From positions 1,302,001-1,366,000 of the forward strand of contig NC_005861.2 in the NCBI RefSeq assembly GCF_000011565.2: a stretch of DNA of 64,000 nucleotides. The letters are read 5' to 3'. The translations under genes and the position numbers were made by a program. The DNA comes from Candidatus Protochlamydia amoebophila UWE25. Its GTDB lineage: Bacteria > Chlamydiota > Chlamydiia > Chlamydiales > Parachlamydiaceae. Positions 57,510-64,000 of the stretch are shown here, piece by piece; the stretch's first letter is position 1; each line of letters begins with the position of its first letter. The notes below the pieces were generated by a model. The model saw only the letters and a list, made by a program, of their open reading frames with translations. It ran no database searches and was not told where the DNA came from.

Positions 57510-59582
57510 TTATTTGTCATCATTAAAATGTTGACTGGAAAGTTGATTAATAAATTGTTTGAAAGCGGGAGTTTGTCTAACACCTTCTAACCATTCATCA
57601 TGAAGTAAATCTTCCAACGGAGGAAGAGCTCCGGAATTTAACGCTTTCTCAAGATAATGCATGGTATGCTGCGAATGCCCTGTCAATGAATATAAACCAG
57701 CAATCTGATAATAAGCTTGCGTATTGCCTAATGCAATCGATTGCATTAAATGACTTTCAGCTTGCCTATAAAAGCCATGAGATTTTTCAATATGATGAAT
57801 GTCATGAACCAAGATCGCTAAATTAATCAGAGAAACGCCGAAATCCATATGAATGATTTCATCCTCAGAATCTTGTTCAAGGATTAACTGAAAATGTTCA
57901 ATCGCTTTAAAGTAAGGCTCGATATCGCACAAAGCTTCTCCCAAGTGGGAATAAGCCATTGCAAGGTTGTATCGAGCTTGAACATAATCGGGATCAAGTT
58001 CTAAAATTTGTAATAAAATTTGAATAGACTTTTCAAAATATTGAGGCTCTTCAGTGATATCACCCAATAAATCGTAGGCACAACCATAGTTATAGACCCA
58101 TTCTAAATCTAAATCAGTCATGTCGAGATCAACGAGAGGCTGTTTAAGTGCTCGTTCAAATTTTTCAATTGCTTGTTCGACTAAATGTCGTTGGCCTGTC
58201 ATTTCTGCTAATTTCATGAGAGAGACGCCCCAGTCATTCCAAAATTGAGCAAAAACTCCTCCGCCACACTCGATAACACGGGAACAGTAATGAACTGCCT
58301 TTTCAAAAAATAATTGATCTTCACTCAACTCTCCAATCGCAAAGTGGGCCAGAGCGAGTCCATACCAAAGAAGTGGGTTTTGTCGTGTCAGGGACAAACC
58401 ATACTGAAATTTTTCAATTGCTTGACGATAGTAAACCTCCTCACCAAAATAGCGGCCCAACTCATTTAAACAAGAGCCGTAAAGATACCACCCATCTGGA
58501 GACTCAGGATTAATTTCCAAACTTTTTGTAATTTTTGTTTTGGCAGATTGAATCCAATCTAATTTTTCATGCTGAGCTCCTAAAAAGAGTTCTGTTTCAG
58601 CCCAACTACTTAAAACATGAGGATGATTCGGATCGATGTCATTTGCTTTTTGGAATTTATTCAAACTTTCTTCCACTTTCTTTAAATCTCGAGTTGCTTT
58701 TCCAAAAAGCATTTCCATTTGGCCCCATTTCAGCCATAGCAAACTATTTAGCGCGTCTAATTCAGAAGCTTTTGCAAAGCATTCATCCGCTTGTTCGATA
58801 AAAAAAGGTTCTAATGAAGTTTCACTAAGACGAAGTAAACAACAGGCTTGCTGGTACCAGCCCTCAAAATTCAAAGGATTTATTTGAGTGGAGCGATTAA
58901 AACATTGCAATGCTTCATGATAGTAGGTGGACTGATCTAATAAAGAAGCTAAATCGGCTAAAGCATGCCCATAATCAATATAAAATTCCTCGCTAGCAGA
59001 TCCCACTTCTTCTGCTTTTCGATATTTTTCGACCGAACGGTAAAAATCATTTGGTTCGCCACAGCAACGACCCAAAACAGCTAAGCAGAGACCCCATTTC
59101 CAATAAAATTCTTTTTCAACAGGTGAATTCTCAATAAGCATATTAGAAGCTTTTTGAAATTTTTGCTGGGCTTCCGTTAAGTGATAAAAATCATTTTCAA
59201 ACATACCTATTTTTAACAAAACTAAGGCACCTTGATACCAAGCATCAAATAAAGACGAATCCTTTTGGGTTGCTTGATCAAAAGCTTGATGAGCATAATT
59301 TAGGCAGCGTAAATTGTCTGGATAAGCAGCAAAAACGAGTCCTTGTTGATAAAGAATAGCCGGAGAATAATTAGTTACTTGATTAGCAATTTCAAAATTG
59401 CCCAAGACTTGATGATTGCCTTCAGCAAGTTGTGAGGCTCCTTGCAAGACCAATAAACGGGCAAATAAAGACCGTTCATCAATCGTCATTGTAGTCCACA
59501 TTTGTGAATCTTTGAAATAATCCAAGTGTTCAAATGTCTGAGCATCTTGAATTTCCAAAAGTTTTTTATAAATTGCTGTCAT
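57510..59582 (-). CDS. Long TPR-repeat protein
   Basis: 690 residues made almost wholly of tetratricopeptide-like repeats, at least a dozen, with the A-x-x-x-F/Y pattern and recurring LDAWYQGA/FEGWYQQA/PDGWYLYG openings. Many repeats are longer than 34 residues because of a loop between helices (such as LYGSCLNELGRYFGEEVYYR). No signal peptide or membrane segment. It is a protein-binding scaffold; the partner is unknown. The ATG has a weak GGCGGAT before it. Confidence 0.88.
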   Translation of the reverse strand: MTAIYKKLLEIQDAQTFEHLDYFKDSQMWTTMTIDERSLFARLLVLQGASQLAEGNHQVLGNFEIANQVTNYSPAILYQQGLVFAAYPDNLRCLNYAHQAFDQATQKDSSLFDAWYQGALVLLKIGMFENDFYHLTEAQQKFQKASNMLIENSPVEKEFYWKWGLCLAVLGRCCGEPNDFYRSVEKYRKAEEVGSASEEFYIDYGHALADLASLLDQSTYYHEALQCFNRSTQINPLNFEGWYQQACCLLRLSETSLEPFFIEQADECFAKASELDALNSLLWLKWGQMEMLFGKATRDLKKVEESLNKFQKANDIDPNHPHVLSSWAETELFLGAQHEKLDWIQSAKTKITKSLEINPESPDGWYLYGSCLNELGRYFGEEVYYRQAIEKFQYGLSLTRQNPLLWYGLALAHFAIGELSEDQLFFEKAVHYCSRVIECGGGVFAQFWNDWGVSLMKLAEMTGQRHLVEQAIEKFERALKQPLVDLDMTDLDLEWVYNYGCAYDLLGDITEEPQYFEKSIQILLQILELDPDYVQARYNLAMAYSHLGEALCDIEPYFKAIEHFQLILEQDSEDEIIHMDFGVSLINLAILVHDIHHIEKSHGFYRQAESHLMQSIALGNTQAYYQIAGLYSLTGHSQHTMHYLEKALNSGALPPLEDLLHDEWLEGVRQTPAFKQFINQLSSQHFNDDK

Positions 59583-59720
59583 TATCCGCCATGGTTAAAG
59601 AAGCCTATTATACTAATTCTGCGGTTTTTATAGAAACGTTTAATTATAAACTCTTAAAGCAAAAAATATAAATATTTTTCTGTAGAGTACCATCTCTTGG
59701 AAAAAAGTTTAAGGCGTGTT

Positions 59721-61787
59721 TCAAAGTTTTTCAATAGCTTCTTTCATCTGCTTTAAATCTATGATAGGTTGTTGACATGCACCCTCGTAACAAATATATA
59801 AAGTTGTTTGGTCATCACGCGCTTCTTGCTCTTTTACATAAGGAATAATTTCTTCCAACTGTAAATCTTGTGTTTGCCAAATGATTGCTTTATGAGGAAT
59901 AAAATTTTGATAAAGTAATTGTTTAATAGCCTGTTCATGTTCTCTTGTAGAATTTAATGCAATGACTATTGTAGGGCTTGTATCATCATAATAACGTAGC
60001 AAATTCATGACGTGATAGCAATACCCTGGGGCATAATTTTCTAAATATTCTTTAACACCTTTAAAGATATCTTCAGCTTGTGCTAAATAATCTTCTTCAT
60101 TCGTTAATTGATAAAGCCTTAATAAATTCTCACAGTGAACAGCATTTCCAGAAGGCTCGGCTCCATCAGAAAATTGACATTTTCTTAGTAAGAGATTTTT
60201 ATCACCTCCATCAGTTTGATAAAAAGCCCCTTCTTCGGCCTTATATTGATCTTTCAATAAAGTCGCCATTTCTATTGCCCATTCTAACCATTCCGTTCCA
60301 GCGTTAGCTTCAAATAAAGATAGTGCCCCTTTAATCATAAAAGCATATTCATCTAAACCAGCTTGAAACATCGCTTGTCCTTCTCTCCACCGGCGTAATA
60401 ATTTCTGGTTTTTCCAAAGTTTGTTCTTTATGAAGCGGGCCGCTTTAACTGCTGCTTCTAGATAAAGGGGGCAGTCAAATGTAAATGCTGCTTCAGCAAA
60501 AGAATAAATCATTAGTCCATTCCAAGAACTTAATATTTTATCATCTTTTAGAGGATGGATTCGCTTTTCTCTGGCAGACCACAACTTTTTCCGTTGATTG
60601 TCAAATATAATTCTTAATTGATCAATATCTTGCTGATGTTTAGAAGCAAATTCTTCTAAATTTAAAGGAGTATGAAGAATATTTCTTCCTTCAAAATTGC
60701 CCTCTGCGGTGATATCATAATATTCGCAAAATAATTGGCTATGATCCCCTAGAATTTCTTTTACCTCTTCCTCTTTCCACGTATAAAAAAATCCTTCATG
60801 CCCTTCCGAATCTGCATCTTCAGCGGAATAAAATCCTCCATCTGAATAAGTCATGTCACGCAATATGTAGTTCAGAATTTCCTGAGCAACCTCTTTATAA
60901 AGATTTTTTTTAGTCAATTGCCAAGCTTCTAAATAGCTCTGAGCTAGAATTGCATTATCATAAAGCATTTTTTCAAAATGAGGAACAAGCCATTTTTCAT
61001 CAATACTATAACGAGAAAAGCCTCCCCCTAAATGATCATAAATCCCCCCCCGATGAAGCATATCTAGGGTTCTTTCAACAAGAAAAAGGGCACGACTATC
61101 TTTCATATTTGCATAATATCGCAACATAAAACTATACTGATAACCTATTGGAAATTTCGGAGCTCCTTTAATTCCACCATAAGTTGGATCAGCCATTTTA
61201 TATAATAAATCTGCTGTGATAGAAATTTGTTCTTCATCAGGAATATCTTCTCCTGTGGTATGAACAGCCTTCGAAAACACTTCAACAATCTTCTCTGCTT
61301 GTGTGATGATTTTTTCTCTTTCCTCACTTGACCAAAGCTCCGCAATTCGTTGAATTAAATCGATCAAACCCATCATTCCATGACTACTATGAGATGGCAA
61401 ATAAGTAGTCGCGAAAAAGGGCTGAAGATCAGGTGTTAAGATAACATTCAGTGGCCATCCCGCTGCCCCAGCCATCATACTCTGAGAAAATTCCATATAT
61501 AAACTATCTACTTCTGGTAGTTCTTCTCGATCGACTTTAATGCTCACAAAAGTTTGGTTCATTGAATCGGCCACTTCTATATCTTCAAAAGACTCTCGTT
61601 CCATTACATGACACCAATGACAAGTCGCATAACCAATCGAAAGAAATATAGGTTTATCTTGAGTTTTCGCAATATGAAAGGCTTCTTCTCCCCATGGATA
61701 CCAATCAACAGGATTGTGAGCATGTTGTAGTAAGTAGGGAGATTTCTCATGAATTAAACGATTAGTATAAAGAGGTTTATCTGACAT
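59721..61787 (-). CDS. Thioredoxin-domain protein of the YyaL/SSP411 (SPATA20) family
   Basis: About 688 residues from the ATG at 61787 ([20 protein letters not shown]), where family members start; an ATG at 61877 would add 30 basic residues. The N-terminal thioredoxin-like DUF255 domain has [10 protein letters not shown] and the redox pair in [14 protein letters not shown]. The C-terminal two-thirds is an alpha/alpha barrel ([38 protein letters not shown]). The exact reaction of the family is not settled. Confidence 0.92.
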   Translation of the reverse strand: MSDKPLYTNRLIHEKSPYLLQHAHNPVDWYPWGEEAFHIAKTQDKPIFLSIGYATCHWCHVMERESFEDIEVADSMNQTFVSIKVDREELPEVDSLYMEFSQSMMAGAAGWPLNVILTPDLQPFFATTYLPSHSSHGMMGLIDLIQRIAELWSSEEREKIITQAEKIVEVFSKAVHTTGEDIPDEEQISITADLLYKMADPTYGGIKGAPKFPIGYQYSFMLRYYANMKDSRALFLVERTLDMLHRGGIYDHLGGGFSRYSIDEKWLVPHFEKMLYDNAILAQSYLEAWQLTKKNLYKEVAQEILNYILRDMTYSDGGFYSAEDADSEGHEGFFYTWKEEEVKEILGDHSQLFCEYYDITAEGNFEGRNILHTPLNLEEFASKHQQDIDQLRIIFDNQRKKLWSAREKRIHPLKDDKILSSWNGLMIYSFAEAAFTFDCPLYLEAAVKAARFIKNKLWKNQKLLRRWREGQAMFQAGLDEYAFMIKGALSLFEANAGTEWLEWAIEMATLLKDQYKAEEGAFYQTDGGDKNLLLRKCQFSDGAEPSGNAVHCENLLRLYQLTNEEDYLAQAEDIFKGVKEYLENYAPGYCYHVMNLLRYYDDTSPTIVIALNSTREHEQAIKQLLYQNFIPHKAIIWQTQDLQLEEIIPYVKEQEARDDQTTLYICYEGACQQPIIDLKQMKEAIEKL

Positions 61788-62155
61788 ACGCCGACATCTA
61801 TTATAAGAGAGTTTAGGAAATAAATGAGCCTGTTTTTGATATTTTTTAAAGCTTTTTAATAAACGATTATATCCCATCTATCCAATAACATGTTTCTCAC
61901 AATTGTGCGAGACGTCATAACAAAAATGAGATGCATTTAATTTAAGCCATAAACCTCGAAAAAAGACTCTCTATAAATTGAATTTTTTTTATAGCTTGTT
62001 CTTTCAATAAACTCAACAGTGGTTACTTAATTAATTTTTTTTGTTTCAAAAATGGTCTTAAGAAACTTTTGAGTAGGCCTATATATTAAAGAATCTGTAC
62101 TGCTAGCAATCATTATCAATTTTGTGAGGGTGAGGTGAGGTAGGGATTAAAAAAA
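61788..62155. other. Intergenic region, 368 bases
   Basis: AT-rich spacer between two minus-strand genes. It includes the rejected upstream extension of the YyaL gene and, at about 62121-62144, a G-rich run of GTGAGG-like units. No gene or terminator is clear. Confidence 0.45.
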
Positions 62156-63091
62156 TTACTTTTCTATTGCTATTTTCAATCTTGAAATATACCTTAAAAT
62201 AGTCTCGTCGCGATCAACGTTTAAATCTTTTAAAAATAAGTAAATTTGAGCCTCTGAATCACCCCAGGCCAACCGTCGAGGTTTTTTATATTGAGTAAAA
62301 AAATGTTCATCACGAGTCCAGTAATGGTTAATTCTAATTTGGTTAAGCTTAACAGTTTGACTTAAAGGACCTTCTTGAGGAAACTTATCTACATCTACAG
62401 CATAATAACCTGGTACATAAACTGGATTATGCGGACAACAAAACTGCACGACCAACTCTGGGCGCACGATACTTTTGACATGAACATTTGCAGAATAGTC
62501 AGGGAGCGAACACATGACTAATTGACTAATCATAAGCTCATCTTCCTTTAAATTAGCAATTTGAGACGTTCCAAAACAGCGCCAATTTAAAGCGACTCCT
62601 GCATAATTTATATAATGAGAAAGAAGCCAAGCTAAATCTACATTTAAAGCTGGTAAAATGAATTCATCGATATCAATAAAAGCAACCCATGTAGAAACTC
62701 CTCTGCTTTTAATCAAACATCTATTATAACAATCAACTTGTGTTCCATTAAAATCAGGATAATTAATGGCATTTTCAAGCTCAACTATCCCTAACTGAAT
62801 ATAAGGCTCTAAAATGCAATCATAGTGGTCTGTACTGTCATGATTATATAAATAAAAATGCTTCACACCTATTAAACGATGATATTCTATCCATTCTCTT
62901 AAATAAGGGGCTTCGTTTTTGAAAATAGCGCAGACAGAAAGATCGTAAATATAACCTTCACAAGTATTTATAAAAAATAGAAAAATAATACTTAAAAAGT
63001 AATTCATATACGCCATTAGAGTTTTACTAAACTGATTAACATAAAGAAACTCTTTTATTTGTTTCAACAAATTAATCTCAAAAACCTTCAT
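62156..63091 (-). CDS. Glycosyltransferase family 92-like protein
   Basis: About 311 residues from the ATG at 63091; the start is uncertain (TTG at 63121; ATG at 63016 or 63007 would give a clean signal peptide, MNYFLSIIFLFFINTCEG). The catalytic region matches the GT92/DUF23 layout: CAIFKNEAPYLREWIEYHRL, a DxD-type FIDIDEFI, then LNWRCFGTS and INHYWTRDEHFF. GT92 enzymes are best known in eukaryotes as galactosyltransferases; the sugar here cannot be told. An N-terminal hydrophobic stretch suggests export or membrane anchoring. Confidence 0.8.
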   Translation of the reverse strand: MKVFEINLLKQIKEFLYVNQFSKTLMAYMNYFLSIIFLFFINTCEGYIYDLSVCAIFKNEAPYLREWIEYHRLIGVKHFYLYNHDSTDHYDCILEPYIQLGIVELENAINYPDFNGTQVDCYNRCLIKSRGVSTWVAFIDIDEFILPALNVDLAWLLSHYINYAGVALNWRCFGTSQIANLKEDELMISQLVMCSLPDYSANVHVKSIVRPELVVQFCCPHNPVYVPGYYAVDVDKFPQEGPLSQTVKLNQIRINHYWTRDEHFFTQYKKPRRLAWGDSEAQIYLFLKDLNVDRDETILRYISRLKIAIEK

Positions 63092-63334
63092 TGACTGACT
63101 TAAGCAATTTAAATCTTTCAATCCATCTTCTTTACAGAGGAAGAGTAATTATGGTATCAAAATAGACAATCTATATAATAGGCATTAAAAACGCTTATTA
63201 CTCTGGATCATCCATCTAAGTTAGTTAATACTGGTTTCTAAACAAACAATAAAATTTGAGGATTAGCAAATTGTTAAATTTTCGTAGATTGTAAAATTTA
63301 AGTTTTTTTCTGAAACTCTAATTTTTCAATTTCT

Positions 63335-64000
63335 ATGCTTTTTAACAATCAAATAATAATCATGGCAGCTCTAATATTCTATTTCGTCTTTTCTCATTCT
63401 GTTTCATTTACTTGTTCCATTTTAGAGGCAGTCTTACTCTGTTGCACGAATGGTTACATTGGACTTTTAAAGAAAAAAAAACCCAAAGCTGGAAAAATTC
63501 TAGAAGAACTTAAACATCGAATTGATCGCCCCCTAGCAGCCATTTTGACTCTAAATACGTCTGCCCACACATTTGGGGCGGCGGGAGTAGGTGCGAAAGT
63601 GGTAGAAATTTTTGGCGATCATACTTTAGCCTTTGCTTCTATTGTATTGACTTTAACAATGCTAATTGCAACTGAAATGATCCCAAAAACTTTTGGGGCT
63701 CTTTACTGGAAAAAACTTGCTCCTGTAAGTGCTTACTGCATACAATTTTTAATTTGGGTTACCTATCCATTTGTAGTTTCGTTCGAGTACATTGCGAAAT
63801 TGCTTGCTAGGGGTAAAACTCATGACAAAATTACTGAAGAAGAAATTAAACTTATTTTAGAAGAAGGCTCTCAAGCAGGTGTGATTAGAGAAGCAGAACA
63901 TGATATGGTTGAAAGCATTTTTCGACTTGGAAATAGACGCGTGGGAATTCTTATGATTCCTCGAATGGATATCGAATGGTTAGACTTAAATCATCATACA
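63335..64000 (+). CDS. CNNM/DUF21 transporter-like protein (cut by window edge)
   Basis: My translation from an ATG at 63335 (or 63362) stays open for 222 codons to the window end. It has the DUF21 layout: an N-terminal membrane helix, AAILTLNTSAHTFGAAGVGA, a helix with LTMLIATEMIPKTFGALYW, then an acidic ITEEEIKLILEEGSQAG, which in this family leads into the CBS pair (start of LMIPRMDIEWLD). Such proteins are Mg2+/Co2+ efflux or haemolysin C-like factors. The rest lies outside the window. Confidence 0.87.
   Translation, partial: MLFNNQIIIMAALIFYFVFSHSVSFTCSILEAVLLCCTNGYIGLLKKKKPKAGKILEELKHRIDRPLAAILTLNTSAHTFGAAGVGAKVVEIFGDHTLAFASIVLTLTMLIATEMIPKTFGALYWKKLAPVSAYCIQFLIWVTYPFVVSFEYIAKLLARGKTHDKITEEEIKLILEEGSQAGVIREAEHDMVESIFRLGNRRVGILMIPRMDIEWLDLNHHT

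Noticed and set aside
62121-62144. GTGAGG-like run as a CRISPR or satellite repeat
   Set aside because: Only two or three imperfect short units; no spacers or larger array.

Overview
The window reads as a chromosomal segment of an environmental (amoeba-associated) chlamydia, most like Protochlamydia/Parachlamydia. This rests on remembered protein families and gene order; no database was searched. The DNA is AT-rich and densely coding. It carries chlamydial marker genes: a Pom-type outer-membrane protein, a type III secretion translocator operon, a Slc1-type secretion chaperone, and a kinase fused to an FGE-like domain. Several blocks keep the order I recall from Chlamydia trachomatis: tmk-gyrA-gyrB-DUF721; yidC-dnaA-lgt; sucA/sucB near hemW; ruvB-spoIID-glgX-slc1-ssb-pepA.

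Layout. 1-6.6 kb (minus): replication and topology operon DUF721-gyrB-gyrA-tmk-holB. 6.9-11.6 kb (minus): Pom-like porin, ispH, a low-molecular-weight tyrosine phosphatase, and a kinase-like protein whose catalytic Asp is Gly. 11.9-18.5 kb (plus): yidC, dnaA, tRNA-Pro, lgt with a large insertion, a 2Fe-2S ferredoxin, and an A-type Fe-S carrier fused to a His/Cys-rich tail and a DUF1858-like domain. 18.9-21.3 kb (plus): two coiled-coil proteins of unknown function. 21.4-26.7 kb (minus): 2-oxoglutarate dehydrogenase operon sucA-sucB-lpdA. 26.8-32.8 kb: cytochrome c maturation genes resB and ccsA with a lipoprotein and a dienelactone hydrolase. 32.9-34.6 kb: acidic small protein and hemW. 34.8-37.3 kb: an unrecognised two-gene cassette that may be an effector/toxin with a partner. 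37.6-44.1 kb (minus): RsmI-like methyltransferase, holA, a small basic protein, asd, pepA, ssb and a secretion chaperone. 44.7-48.8 kb: glgX with a duplicated 3' end, spoIID, ruvB. 49.1-51.7 kb (plus): secretion translocator operon. 51.7-64 kb: methyltransferase, Inc-like membrane protein, mgtE, typA, a long TPR protein, a YyaL/SSP411 protein, a GT92-like glycosyltransferase and the start of a CNNM/DUF21 transporter.

Most of the window is core metabolism and information processing. The accessory, host-facing part is concentrated in the porin, the coiled-coil pair, the 34.8-37.3 kb cassette, the translocator operon with the neighbouring Inc-like protein, and the GT92-like enzyme. The best candidates for something undescribed are the 34.8-37.3 kb cassette (a weak ADP-ribosyltransferase-like C-terminal pattern), the HRG pseudokinase/phosphatase pair, the three-part Fe-S carrier, the structured leader of the secretion chaperone, and a seven-codon ORF behind a perfect Shine-Dalgarno site. 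Many start codons were moved inward where an internal ATG had a better ribosome site, signal peptide or family match; each case is stated.
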